Shown here in pieces: positions 53,801 through 63,425 of a stretch of 64,000 nt of DNA. Numbering within the stretch: position 1 is the stretch's first letter; every line of letters starts with the position of its first letter. A program made the translations under genes and the position numbers. The notes under the pieces are model-generated. The model was not told the origin of the DNA and did not search any database. It saw nothing but the letters and a program-made list of their open reading frames with translations. The stretch is taken from NCBI RefSeq assembly GCF_009932475.1, contig NZ_BJOV01000005.1:372001-436000 (forward strand). Reading direction: 5' to 3'. The stretch is from Gordonia spumicola. GTDB lineage: Bacteria; Actinomycetota; Actinomycetes; Mycobacteriales; Mycobacteriaceae.

Positions 53801-53858
53801 CCTGCCCCAGCGACCGGCTGTACTCACCGCGACCGGTCGATCGCCGAAGCTTCACCAC
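50817..53858 (-). CDS. MMPL/RND-family membrane transporter
   Basis: A 1013-residue inner-membrane exporter of the mycobacterial MmpL type. The first membrane segment (VAGVWVAVAVVLAVLFPQL) is followed by an outer domain, five segments around residues 190-350 (GAGVDYSVFVISRYHERLRQ, with a proton-relay Asp-Tyr pair) and a very long outer loop. That loop is rich in Gln, Leu and Ala coiled coil (LEQLRSGADQLADGLEQLDI), and the C-terminal membrane bundle has VAVGADYNMLLVSRLREESH. It is probably driven by protons and exports a lipid or drug. The stop lies 6 bases from IS element D. A TetR gene lies directly upstream on the same strand, with an operator-like site between. Confidence 0.92.
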   Translation of the reverse strand: MVKLRRSTGRGEYSRSLGQVGRFVLSHKALVAGVWVAVAVVLAVLFPQLETVVRQQSVDPIPKGVPSFQALDRMGEAFDEKGAKTTVFVAMEDPAGLTEPARQRYDDLVVRLRADRDDVQAVRDLLADPITARQALSEDGKAWYLPVGVSGSLGGPTAAHAVESIRETAAEVFTGTSTTVHVTGPTATFSDQIVTAEKDLVVITIATVVLIAIILLIVYRSVFTALLPLLVIGISLAVARGVMSALGELGMPVSQFTVAFMTVILLGAGVDYSVFVISRYHERLRQGAAASDALIDATATIGRVILASASTVALAFLAMVFGQLSVFATLGPACAVAILIGFLATVTLLPPVLLWAARWGWGAPRKDLTRRYWNRIAVLVVRRPAPLLAVSLVGLTILSVTALGIQITYDDRDGQPTTTDSNEGYALLNRHFPQDITIAEFVVVDSPTDLRTTNGLADLDQMAARIAQIPGVTRVVGVTRPTGAKLEQAQLSWQNGQIGDRVAGSVGEGQARKGDLEQLRSGADQLADGLEQLDIQIRTNLTPLAGILNQVTTIGAEIGQYQPLLQTLTAAAPQLDQAAQNAPQLAALAEQSSAAIATITSVLPLLDNSALCTQLPQCSTLRQQARDLAALRDSGFFTQITTLSTQLAQMDTPLTAVTNQLNATVATLETTLGTIGAQDLPTKLAQLQTGVSQLAAGSRTLAEGVSALVDSNLQQLAGMATLAAQLQTTARETRGSDSATGFYLPKDAFADQQFADVARQFISPDGHTVRYAVQTSFDPYSADAMRLASTIATVANDAKPNTTLTDSTVSVAGFPAINADLQRLLTNDFRLLALATLAIVGIILIILLRSLVAPIYLLGTVVLNYTAALGIGVLIFQHILHTDIAWPVPLLAFIVLVAVGADYNMLLVSRLREESHHNVRVGVLRTVTNTGSVITSAGLIFAASMFGLIAGSIGIMTQVGLIIGVGLLIDTFIVRTIVVPAIATLLGNASWWPQKPTTPPTQRRHRPHPAKQT

Positions 53859-53915
53859 TGCTCACGCATCCATCGCTGCGTTGGCATCGCACACCCTTCG
53901 ACAAATGAATCAATC

Positions 53916-53932
53916 GGTATCACTACGCTACA
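53916..53932. promoter_or_regulatory. Candidate TetR operator (GGTATCACTACGCTACA)
   Basis: This 17-mer differs by only three bases from the palindrome at 30484-30500 between the MFS and TetR genes. It lies 58 bases upstream of the mmpL start. The second TetR, encoded just beyond, is a paralogue of the first. A further TAGCGAAAG at about 53936 and GCTACTGATAATAGC near 54671 (upstream of tetR itself) look like related half sites. Confidence 0.6.
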
Positions 53933-53979
53933 GCATGTAGCGAAAGGAATGGATTGTTCGGCGACGCGGGACTATCGGA

Positions 53980-54603
53980 TCAGCGGCGGTGGGCGGCGAG
54001 AAAGTCGTCGACAAGCTGTTCGCAGTCCGCGCCACTCATCGAGCGAAGGCCGGACAGCCGCGCGAAGACCAGCGGGCCCACGAGCTGGGTGATGGCCACG
54101 CCGGGATCGAACTCGTCGAGTTCCTTCTGGGCGGCGGCGCTCTGCAACACCTGATCGAACGGTTCCCGGTACTGCGCGATGACACGAGCGCGCAGCGGCG
54201 CGAGGGTGTTCTGCTGCTCCCCGGGCTCCTCCGGCACCATCGCCAGCCACGCCAAGGCGGTCAATTGCAGTGGCGCCTGCTCGATCAACGCAGCCTGAGC
54301 ACGGACCAACCGCACCAAACTGTCGCGGATTGGTCCGTGCGCGTCAGGGACGTCGGCGTGGGGCAACAATCGTTCGAACGCCGCAGCCAACAAATCGGTG
54401 GTGCCGTCGAAATGCCGGTAAAACGTCGTTCGAGCCACCCGCGACATCCGGGAGACCGCCCCGACCGTGACTGCATCAACCCCGCCGGTCTTCAACAGGG
54501 CAGATGCCGCATCAACCAACCGGTTGCGTGAACGAACCAAACGCGGGTCTTTGTCATCCATCACGTCCTTGGACCGAGGACCCGCGTCGCGCCTGGCCGC
54601 CAT
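53980..54603 (-). CDS. TetR-family repressor, paralogue of the one at 30587
   Basis: A 207-residue regulator. Helix-turn-helix region RSRNRLVDAASALLKTGG, VGAVSRMSRVARTTFYRHFD; ligand domain EQAPLQLTALAWLAMVPEE and ITQLVGPLVFARLSGLRSM. It aligns end to end with the TetR at 30587-31273 (for example RVARTT[LF]YRHF, PLQLT, GP[IL]VFARL[TS]GL). ATG at 54603 is preferred because the frame upstream lacks conserved sequence; 54561 is an alternative. It probably represses mmpL. The 250 bases upstream (54604-54853) contain no convincing gene. Confidence 0.87.
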   Translation of the reverse strand: MAARRDAGPRSKDVMDDKDPRLVRSRNRLVDAASALLKTGGVDAVTVGAVSRMSRVARTTFYRHFDGTTDLLAAAFERLLPHADVPDAHGPIRDSLVRLVRAQAALIEQAPLQLTALAWLAMVPEEPGEQQNTLAPLRARVIAQYREPFDQVLQSAAAQKELDEFDPGVAITQLVGPLVFARLSGLRSMSGADCEQLVDDFLAAHRR

Positions 54604-54905
54604 CACCGCACCCACACTCCCATCCCCGAGACTGCTCTCGGGCGCCTGGCGATCTTGGTTCGCACGAAGTGCTACTGATAATAGCGAAAGTCGAGGAGTG
54701 TCCGCCGGGCTAGTCGTGCAATTCACCTGTTCGACACCCCGACCCGGCAGGAAGGTCGGCGCCACGGTGCCCGCCTCCGGGGTACCTTCGGCGAAGGGTT
54801 GGTAGATCAATTCGGGGCTTGGCGGCAGGGCTGGGGTGGGTACTGCTGAAGGGTGAATCGCCCCGGGTCTGGTGGAGGCTCTGAATCCACGGGAGGATGA
54901 GGAGC

Positions 54906-56152
<1,247 letters not shown>

Positions 56153-56167
56153 CAAACCCGGGGCGAT

Positions 56168-56569
56168 TCAGTCTTGATCGACCCGCTTGGGTTCGACACC
56201 GGAATCCATCTCTGACTCCGCACACCGGAGCACAACGGCCAAGACCTCTGCGACAGCGGGGCCGCTCTGCGCGCTGGCGGGCGGCGAGACGCCCGCCGGG
56301 GCGAACGGCAACGTCATCATGCGAATGGCCTCAAGCGTTCCCAGAGGGTCGTAGCCAGCGAACCCCTCGACGAACTGCGTCGCCGCATCATCGATGCGCC
56401 GCTCAACCTCCGCTGCAGGGTCGGTCGCTTTCGAGACGTCTGAAAGCAACCCAGCAGTATCGAAGGCGCGCTCCAGCACTACCTGAACGTGTTGGTCGGC
56501 GTGCCCGGCTTTAGTAGCGTCCTGGCGGCGCTTCTTGTTCCGCCGTTTTCGGGAGGACTTGGATGCCAT
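56168..56569 (-). CDS. Small basic-start protein coupled to the helicase, 3' end cut by IS element E
   Basis: 133 residues remain. The N-terminus is strongly basic (MASKSSRKRRNKKRRQDATK) and the rest is helical and acidic (VVLERAFDTAGLLSDVSKAT, EVERRIDDAATQFVEGFAGY). The ATG at 56569 shares a base with the helicase stop (TGATG), so it is translated with the helicase. The stop TGA is the terminal triplet of IS element E, so the natural C-terminus is missing or altered. I do not recognise the family. The basic tract could bind nucleic acid. Confidence 0.65.
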   Translation of the reverse strand: MASKSSRKRRNKKRRQDATKAGHADQHVQVVLERAFDTAGLLSDVSKATDPAAEVERRIDDAATQFVEGFAGYDPLGTLEAIRMMTLPFAPAGVSPPASAQSGPAVAEVLAVVLRCAESEMDSGVEPKRVDQD

Positions 56570-59500
56570 CAAAACGGCGCCTTCCCTTTTGCCCACTGCT
56601 TGGACCAATCGCCTCGGATGCCGGTGGCGTTGAAGTCACCGAGGTCGGTGGTGGCGAATGGGTTGTCGAGGTAGCGGACCTCGTCGTGCTGGGCGCCACG
56701 CGGGTCGACGCGGACGAGAGCGAGGCGGTAACGCGGGGCGGCGTTCTTACCAACCATCACCTCGTTGTGGGTGACGAAGAAGTCGGTCGCTCCTTCGATA
56801 CGCGCTTTGACCTCGATGCGGTAGGTGTCGCCTTTGGCGTCTGTGGAGAGGATGTCGAAACCGGGATTGTTGAAGGCCTGCTCGACGGGCTTGCGTCCGA
56901 GTTCACGTTCACGGGCCATCACCAAGTCGACACCGCGGCGTTCGACCTCTTTGGTCTCCTTCGCGTGGATGGGCGCGGTCGCGGGTAGGTCGGTCTCCAG
57001 TATCCCGACGGGGAGCACCAGTGCTGCGGTGACGATGCGTGGTGGCTTGGTCGACATAAGCTGCTGGTGGTCAAGCAGTGCGAGCCTCTTGCGTAGACGG
57101 GCGTCGAGTTCGACGGCTTTACGATTCAGGCTCTCCGATGATTCTTTCGGTTTCTCACCGGCGCGTTCCTTTTCCGCCGCGACGGCGGCATCGAGGATGA
57201 GGCGGTCGCGTTCACCTTCGAGCCGCTTGATGACCAGGTCACGTGCCTTACTCAACTCCGCGAGGCGCCTCGGCTGAACGTCGTCGAGGTAGTCGGGGAG
57301 TTGGTTGGCGATAATCCAGCTCGTGGTTTTGTCTTCAGCACCTGCCAGCCACGGGAGGGTGCGGGCTGTATCGGTGACAGCGTTCTCGGGTGCCGCCACG
57401 CAGTCCAGGTAGGGCGCGGGGCCGGCAGGCGTCACGGTGCCGAAGCTGTCGACGTATGCGTAGCCGAAGCGGCGTGCGACGGACTCTCCGGTCGCGTCGG
57501 CGACCTCTTCGATCACGCCGACGAGCAGGTGTGTCTCCTCCAGCGTCGAGGAAACCAAGATCGTGCCTCGGTTGAGGGAACCACCGAACTGTCGCACGGA
57601 CTCGTCCATGACCGCGTCGTGCAGCGGATGATCCGGGGCGAGAAGGTCGGCGCGGCTGAGTTCGTCGGCGTGGACCTTGCCAAGATCGAACGTGACTCGG
57701 TCGTACTTGGTTGCGATCGGCCCTGTGCCTGCGGCGCGTATTTGCTGGGGCACGTTCGCGATCTCGTAGCGACCCTGTTCGCGCCTCACGATGCGGCCGC
57801 CGAGGCGGGCGAAGGCGGCCTTGAATGCCATCTCGATGTAGTGCGGTTGAAGGCGGCGGGCGCGTGCTTCGTCCATTGCCGCGCGCAGTGCATGCAGGTC
57901 GGCCTCGGCCAGGTTCTCCGACGCCAATGCCCGTTCGTCGAGGAGATCCTTGAGTCCATCCCCGACCGACGCGTCGATGACCTCATGCATTTTAGCCTTG
58001 ACGTCGGGGCGCTCGCCGTGCTGGATGGCATCGAGCAGGAGGTTGCGCAGCGGGGTCTCGGTGAACGCCTCGCCGAGGACGTCGAAGACTTTGCCACCGT
58101 ATGTCTGACGCATCTGGTCGAGCTTCTCCAGCAGGCGGGTGAAGACTTCACCCTCGCGGGTGTTGGAGGCTACGAGGTTCCAGAGTCGGCAGACCTCTTC
58201 TTGGCCGATGCGGTGGATGCGGCCGAAGCGTTGCTCGATGCGGTTGGGGTTCCACGGCAGGTCGTAGTTGACCATCAGGTGCGCGGCCTGAAGGTTAAGC
58301 CCCTCTCCAGCGGCGTCGGTTGCGATGAGGATTTGGACGTCGCGGTTCTTGGTGAACTCCTCGGTGATCACGCGCCGCTCACCTCTGCGGACGCCACCGT
58401 GGATCGCCTTGACCGAGTCGGGCTTGCCGAGCAAAGAGCCGATCTTGGACTGGAGATAGTCAAGGGTGTCGCGGTGCTCGGTGAAGATGATGAACTTCCG
58501 TGGCCAACCGTTCGAATCGGTGACCAGCGCATTGTCCTGGAGGATCGTGGAGAGTTCGGTCCACTTGCGGTCGGTGCCAGCCTCGCGGACCTTCTTGGCG
58601 GTCGCAATCAGATCGGCGAGTTCGACAAGTTCTGCGTTGAGCTCCTCGACGGTCTGGGCGGCGGTGGCCGCGTCCATCACGTCTTCCTCAAGCTGCTCCA
58701 GTTCTTCGGCGTTGTATTCATCTTCGTCGAAGTCGCCCGAGCCGATGACGTCGTCGGGTTCCTTGTAGGTGCCGTTGAGGATCTCGGTCTTCTTGCGCTC
58801 CAGCCGTTCGGTGCGGCGGACGAGGCTCTTGTAGATCGCCTCAGGGCTGGAGGCGAGTCTGCGCTGAAGGACAGTCAGGGCGAATCCGACAGTGTTCTTA
58901 CGCTTGCCGCCAAGCCTGTCGGCACGGTTCATGCCCTCGCGGACGTAGCGAGTGACGTCCTCGTAGAGGCCCTTCTCCCGCTCGGTCAACTCGTAGGGCA
59001 CAGTTTCGGCGATGCGTTCAGGGAAGAGCTTCTTACCTTCGAACGTCAGCAGGTCTTCCTTGACCATGCGCCGCATGATTCCGGTGACGTCGACAGACTT
59101 CTTCTGCTTGCCCTCGAACCGATCGCGGTCGAGCAAAGTGAGGAAGAGCTGAAAGTCCTCTTCCTTGCCCGAGTGTGGAGTCGCGGTCATCAGCAGGAGG
59201 TGGCGGGTAATTTGGCCGAGCAGCTCCCCCAGCAGGAAGCGTTTGGTCTTCTCCAGCTTCCCGCCGAAGTAGTGCGCTCCCATTCTGTGTGCCTCGTCGA
59301 CGATGATCAGATCCCACTCCGTCTCCTTCAGTTGGGCCTGGAGTGCCTCGTTGCGGGAGAGCTGATCCATGCGTGCGATCACGAGTGGGTTCGTTTCGAA
59401 GACGTTGAGGTTGATGTTGGCATCGATGAGCTGGTTGGTCAGCAGGTCGAACCGCAGCCCAAACTTGAAGAACAGTTCGTCCTGCCACTGCTCGACCAGT

Positions 59501-59979
59501 CCACCGGGAGCGATGATCAGGCACTGCTTGACGTCGTCGCGGAGCAGCAGCTCCTTGATGTAGAGGCCGGCCATGATCGTCTTGCCGGCACCGGGGTCGT
59601 CGGCGAGAAGGAACCGAAGCGGGGTCCGCGGTAGGAGTTCGCCGTACACCGCGCGAATCTGGTGCGGCAGCGGCTGCACGTCGCTCGTGGCGACGGCCAG
59701 CATTGGATCGAAAAGGCCGGCCAGCGAGATACGTTGGGCCTCGGCGACGAGCTTGAAGTCGCTGGCGGTGGCGTCAAACGCGCGGCTACCGCTGGTGGCG
59801 ACGCTGAGGTTGTCCTGGTCCTTGCGGAACACAACCTGTTGGCCAAGTCCACCTGAGCCGTTCTGGTAAGTGAGTGCGAGTGCGTCCGTGCCATGCCATT
59901 GAGCAGCGATGACAGTGATCACCTCTGCGGGAATGAGACCCTCGACTCGCAGACCGGGCTTCAACTCTTCAAGCTGCAC
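56569..59979 (-). CDS. SNF2-type helicase with C-terminal DUF3883 nuclease-like domain
   Basis: 1136 residues. The ATPase core has Walker A FLLADDPGAGKTIMAGLY (about 125-140), DEAH box IIVDEAHRMGAHYF (228-231) and motif III MTATPHSGKEEDF. The second RecA lobe has KFIIFTEHRDTLDYLQSKIG, ATDAAGEGLNLQAAHLMVNY and the SNF2 signature RIEQRFGRIHRIGQ. After a coiled, charged middle, the last 150 residues carry VDLVMARERELGRKPVEQAF, NNPGFDILSTDAKGD and YRIEVKARIE. This is a DUF3883-like PD-(D/E)xK arrangement with Asp and ExK candidates. The layout recalls DrmD of DISARM and other defence helicases. It is transcribed in the same direction as the transposition genes and looks like cargo. Confidence 0.9.
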   Translation of the reverse strand: MQLEELKPGLRVEGLIPAEVITVIAAQWHGTDALALTYQNGSGGLGQQVVFRKDQDNLSVATSGSRAFDATASDFKLVAEAQRISLAGLFDPMLAVATSDVQPLPHQIRAVYGELLPRTPLRFLLADDPGAGKTIMAGLYIKELLLRDDVKQCLIIAPGGLVEQWQDELFFKFGLRFDLLTNQLIDANINLNVFETNPLVIARMDQLSRNEALQAQLKETEWDLIIVDEAHRMGAHYFGGKLEKTKRFLLGELLGQITRHLLLMTATPHSGKEEDFQLFLTLLDRDRFEGKQKKSVDVTGIMRRMVKEDLLTFEGKKLFPERIAETVPYELTEREKGLYEDVTRYVREGMNRADRLGGKRKNTVGFALTVLQRRLASSPEAIYKSLVRRTERLERKKTEILNGTYKEPDDVIGSGDFDEDEYNAEELEQLEEDVMDAATAAQTVEELNAELVELADLIATAKKVREAGTDRKWTELSTILQDNALVTDSNGWPRKFIIFTEHRDTLDYLQSKIGSLLGKPDSVKAIHGGVRRGERRVITEEFTKNRDVQILIATDAAGEGLNLQAAHLMVNYDLPWNPNRIEQRFGRIHRIGQEEVCRLWNLVASNTREGEVFTRLLEKLDQMRQTYGGKVFDVLGEAFTETPLRNLLLDAIQHGERPDVKAKMHEVIDASVGDGLKDLLDERALASENLAEADLHALRAAMDEARARRLQPHYIEMAFKAAFARLGGRIVRREQGRYEIANVPQQIRAAGTGPIATKYDRVTFDLGKVHADELSRADLLAPDHPLHDAVMDESVRQFGGSLNRGTILVSSTLEETHLLVGVIEEVADATGESVARRFGYAYVDSFGTVTPAGPAPYLDCVAAPENAVTDTARTLPWLAGAEDKTTSWIIANQLPDYLDDVQPRRLAELSKARDLVIKRLEGERDRLILDAAVAAEKERAGEKPKESSESLNRKAVELDARLRKRLALLDHQQLMSTKPPRIVTAALVLPVGILETDLPATAPIHAKETKEVERRGVDLVMARERELGRKPVEQAFNNPGFDILSTDAKGDTYRIEVKARIEGATDFFVTHNEVMVGKNAAPRYRLALVRVDPRGAQHDEVRYLDNPFATTDLGDFNATGIRGDWSKQWAKGKAPF

Positions 59980-60141
59980 GCGTGGACCTCCTCATTGCCA
60001 GCCCTCGAACGCTACCCGCCGATACTGACAGGTTCGCCATCGCCAGGAATTCAACGAGACCAAGCCGAGTGGCATTGCCAGGCCTTCGAACGCTTGCTGA
60101 GAAGCTGTCGAAGACTTCGCTGAGGTGCCGCCCGACGCCCG

Positions 60142-61800
60142 TCACCTCGAGTTCCCATCGGCGAGTTCGCGCAATGCTCGCCCCAACTCCTCCGGAAGCG
60201 TGTCACGAAACACCCGATAAGCCGCCTTCGATTGTCGGGTCACCGGCGGCGGCCACGCCGGGCTGGTGTCCAACCCCCCCTGAGCAACCTCGCACCACAT
60301 CCATGTCACCGCGTACGGGAGTGCGGCCGCGCGCCTCCTCGGACTCGCCGACCGCGCCCAATCGGTGAACCACGTGTCGGGCGTACTCGCGAGCTCGATG
60401 ACTCGTCGCTCGAGCGCCCGAAAATCCCGTCGACGCGATAGTTCCCTCGCTGCCGCGCTGGCGGCTGCCGCGATCTCTGAAGGACTCGCGGCCAGTCGCG
60501 TGCTCGCCGCTCGCGATGTCCGTCTGCCAATGTCCGGGTCGAGTTCGATACTCGCTGCAGCAGTGGACCACGTCGACCCTGGCCGTTGTGCGCGCGCAAT
60601 ACACAGGGAGGCGTACAGCCGCCCCGTGCTTTCCTGCGTTGTCAGCATCCCAGCGAAATGACGACGGTAGGTGTGCTCATCGAGGAGTTGAGGGATCGCA
60701 GACAGCGGCAGATCGATCAACGCGTCGTGATGATCGATCTGCAGGCCGACATGGCGGCGGGCTGAAAGCACCTGGACCACCAGCCAGCTCAACACCGGAC
60801 TCTTTGCCGCGCGATTGACGATCCATCCTCTCGGGCCGCCCGGGACGTCCGGGATCAGATCGAACCACTCGGCCAACCGTGCGACGGCGTCCGCACTCTC
60901 CGGACTGGACAGAATCCCATCCGCCTCCGCCAGTGCTTCACCGCGGGTGACTGCACTTGTCGGCGGCTGAATACCCCACCGAGGCCCTCGAAGCTCAGTT
61001 GTGCGACCAGCGGCTTCGGCTTGGAGATCTCCGGCCCATTCGACGAAACCCCTTGCGCGAGACCGGGATGCGAGGTGAAGTAGAAGAGTGGTTAAGTTTC
61101 GGACTTCTGCGAGGTACGCGGGGGGCGCGAGAGCGCCATCGAGAACGCTCGTTTCTTCGCCTTGGATAGCGGCCGTAACCCGTGTTGCGGTCCGAATTGC
61201 ACCTTCGGATGCAGCCGTCGGTTTCTCTCTCAGGATGGAGTGTCGGCAGGGAGCCGAGAATCCGAGCGGATTCCCGCACGGCTGGTGTTCATCGAGCCGA
61301 GGACGCAGCGGACTGTGGTGTCGCGTTCGAAAGCGCCGGCTACATCTTGAACACTCAGCGACCAGGTAGACGCCGTGGTCGGGACACACTGTCGACACCG
61401 GTAGCTTCCACGACAGCTGCCAGATTCCGTCGTGCGATAGGCAGAGTGGGCATAGTTGCGTCCCATGCTGCGGGAACCACCCCTGGCAAACGATGGCGCG
61501 GTAGCTCGCCCGATCGAGCGGGTCGAAGCCGTCGAGGTTGAGTGGCGCGCCTCCGTCGTAACGCAACAAGGTCGAATTCTCGACGGCCGATGCCCCCAGC
61601 CCAGTGAGATCCACTATTCGGCCGACGAGCTCATCGCTAGGCCGGACCAGCATGAAAGCCGTCGAGACCGACGATCCGTCCCGGTTCTCCTTGAGCATGC
61701 GGACAAGACTCTTGGTCGTCAGATCGTTCACAAGTGCAATCCGCTCGAGGTACGAATCAAGCGACTCGCGTGGATCGATTGCAACTCGAGCGGGGAGCAT
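60142..61800 (-). CDS. tniQ: TniQ-family transposon targeting protein 1
   Basis: 552 residues. The N-terminus matches TniQ (MLPARVAIDPRESLDSYLER, IALVNDLTTKSL). A Cys/His-rich zinc-binding block follows at about 115-180 (QLCPLCLSHDGIWQLSWKLP, STVCPDHGVYLVAECSRCSR and HQPCGNPLGFSAPCRH). The C-terminal 350 residues are helical with no recognised domain, longer than simple TniQ proteins (about 400) and closer to TnsD size. TniQ/TnsD proteins choose the target and recruit the TniB/TnsC ATPase. It follows the second TniQ by 63 bases and precedes the helicase by 162 bases of gene-free DNA. Confidence 0.82.
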   Translation of the reverse strand: MLPARVAIDPRESLDSYLERIALVNDLTTKSLVRMLKENRDGSSVSTAFMLVRPSDELVGRIVDLTGLGASAVENSTLLRYDGGAPLNLDGFDPLDRASYRAIVCQGWFPQHGTQLCPLCLSHDGIWQLSWKLPVSTVCPDHGVYLVAECSRCSRRFRTRHHSPLRPRLDEHQPCGNPLGFSAPCRHSILREKPTAASEGAIRTATRVTAAIQGEETSVLDGALAPPAYLAEVRNLTTLLLHLASRSRARGFVEWAGDLQAEAAGRTTELRGPRWGIQPPTSAVTRGEALAEADGILSSPESADAVARLAEWFDLIPDVPGGPRGWIVNRAAKSPVLSWLVVQVLSARRHVGLQIDHHDALIDLPLSAIPQLLDEHTYRRHFAGMLTTQESTGRLYASLCIARAQRPGSTWSTAAASIELDPDIGRRTSRAASTRLAASPSEIAAAASAAARELSRRRDFRALERRVIELASTPDTWFTDWARSASPRRRAAALPYAVTWMWCEVAQGGLDTSPAWPPPVTRQSKAAYRVFRDTLPEELGRALRELADGNSR

Positions 61801-61863
61801 TAGCTCAGAGGCTCCATCGCCGTCGCGGTTTGGTAGCGCCCGCAGTGGGCGAGCGACTGGAAG

Positions 61864-63393
61864 TCACGCGCCCACACGAGTCCGGTCCTCTTCTGAGACT
61901 CGGTCCGAATCCACCACACCGAAGTCTCCACTCCCAACCTGACGCACAAGATCTTCGTCGGCGACGCAGATCGCTTCGGCGGCACTGCGGAGGATGAGAC
62001 GGCCTTCGGGGTTGAGCGCAGCGTCAAATGCTTTCAGGTGTTCGGCGTCTGGCCATGTACGCGGGCTATCACAGGTTGCATCGAACCACATCCAAGATGC
62101 GGCGAGCCGGGCGCAGCCATCGAAGTTCCGGGCGGCTGCGGGCAGGGTGCCGACCAGGTCCGGCGGGGCGGCTTCAATCCGTCTTAACGCGTCGCGGCGC
62201 TCACGGTAGTTGACGAGCTCGTCGAGGCATAGAGCTCGCGCCAGATTCATCGCATGGGCAATGTCGCTCTCGCGGTGGAAGATCGGAGTCCATTTCGGCC
62301 ACGCCCCTATGCAAATCGAGTAGCTACCAGCTTTCGTCAGACGGTAGGTCGGCTCGTCGGCAAGGCTCCAATGATCGCGCAACCGAACACATTGACTGAG
62401 AAGTAGCGCGACTCTGGAACGCCACAACCACTGGGCGGGGTCGAGCACGAACGGTTCGCCTTCTTGCCGGTAGATCCCTGGGATGTGGTCAAGCGTCAAT
62501 TGCGTATGGCCAAGCGCCAGCCGCATCAGATCTTCGCCGCGTGGATGGCGGACTGAGCTCTTCGGTAACCGCATGGTCTTGACAGTCTTCGCGCCTGTGC
62601 GGAGTACCCGTCGAGTGAAGACCTGCGAATCGGGTATTTCAGAATTCTCTGGTCGGACAGGAGTGGGACGTGGATGTGGAGATACTCGTGGTGTCAGCCA
62701 CGTTCGCTGTTCTTCCCAGGCCATTGCGATGGCCAGTGCACGAACGGCAGGAGATCGCGGTAGCTCTTCCTCGGACTCGTGACTCGTCGCAAGATCTGCC
62801 GTCGCAGTGGTCACCAACTGAGCATCAGCTGGGATCCAGTGTGCAGATCCTCGACTGAGCCGACGAGCCACCGAGGGTAGTTCCGCACGGAGACACTCAA
62901 GTCGGTCGAGTGCATCGAAGTCAGTCGTAGATCTGTGTGCAGCGGACGAGACCTCCTTGCAGACCGACAGAATCCGATTGGGAACTCTGGTCAACTGCGC
63001 AGTGCCACTACCGGGCATCCCGATGAGGTGCCCGCAGTAGAAGCAGACCGGAGACAGAGCCAAAGCCCACTCTCGCCGTGCCACTCCGTTTGGGGCGCAA
63101 CGGCAATGCTGACCCCACTCACTTGCCAGCCAGCCTTCCTTCGCGAGCACTCGACTATGGCAGTCATCAAGGGTCATCGCCGAAATGCGCGAGAATGGCT
63201 GGCGCGTCAGCGTGGCCAGGTGCCGCAGAATCGGCTCGTAGTCAGACGCTGATCGCGATAACTGACTTCGACCAAGGATCTTGGTGACGGTGGTGCAATT
63301 CGCCGTCGCCGCGCGCAATACGAAGGACTCCAGCGATTCATCGTCGGCTGGAATCGGTCGAGCAGGCAGATAGCCGATACGAGGCTCTCGCAT
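61864..63393 (-). CDS. TniQ-family transposon targeting protein 2
   Basis: 509 residues, also TniQ-like at the N-terminus (YLPARPIPADDESLESFVLR, AATANCTTVTKILG) but clearly different from TniQ 1. Its Cys/His block is smaller (EWGQHCRCAPNGVARR, SPVCFYCGHLIG), and a later part has CVRLRDHWSLADEPTYRLTK and KWTPIFHRESDIAHAMNLAR. I chose the ATG at 63393 because GGAAGGGGG lies just upstream. An ATG at 63426 overlapping the tniB stop is possible. Two TniQ-type proteins in one operon suggest two targeting modes. The family call for this gene is weaker than for TniQ 1. Confidence 0.7.
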   Translation of the reverse strand: MREPRIGYLPARPIPADDESLESFVLRAATANCTTVTKILGRSQLSRSASDYEPILRHLATLTRQPFSRISAMTLDDCHSRVLAKEGWLASEWGQHCRCAPNGVARREWALALSPVCFYCGHLIGMPGSGTAQLTRVPNRILSVCKEVSSAAHRSTTDFDALDRLECLRAELPSVARRLSRGSAHWIPADAQLVTTATADLATSHESEEELPRSPAVRALAIAMAWEEQRTWLTPRVSPHPRPTPVRPENSEIPDSQVFTRRVLRTGAKTVKTMRLPKSSVRHPRGEDLMRLALGHTQLTLDHIPGIYRQEGEPFVLDPAQWLWRSRVALLLSQCVRLRDHWSLADEPTYRLTKAGSYSICIGAWPKWTPIFHRESDIAHAMNLARALCLDELVNYRERRDALRRIEAAPPDLVGTLPAAARNFDGCARLAASWMWFDATCDSPRTWPDAEHLKAFDAALNPEGRLILRSAAEAICVADEDLVRQVGSGDFGVVDSDRVSEEDRTRVGA

Positions 63394-63425
63394 GGATAGC
63401 CCCCTTCCGTTGTCTGCCGGTGACA

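Noticed and set aside
54604..54853. N-terminal extension of the second TetR up to 54915
   Set aside because: The extra 100 residues have no regulator-like sequence, run into IS element E, and are absent from the paralogue.
57301..59634. Open frame of 777 codons on the + strand
   Set aside because: It lies antisense to the SNF2 helicase, which has complete motifs; long antisense frames are common at this GC content and this one has no recognisable domain.
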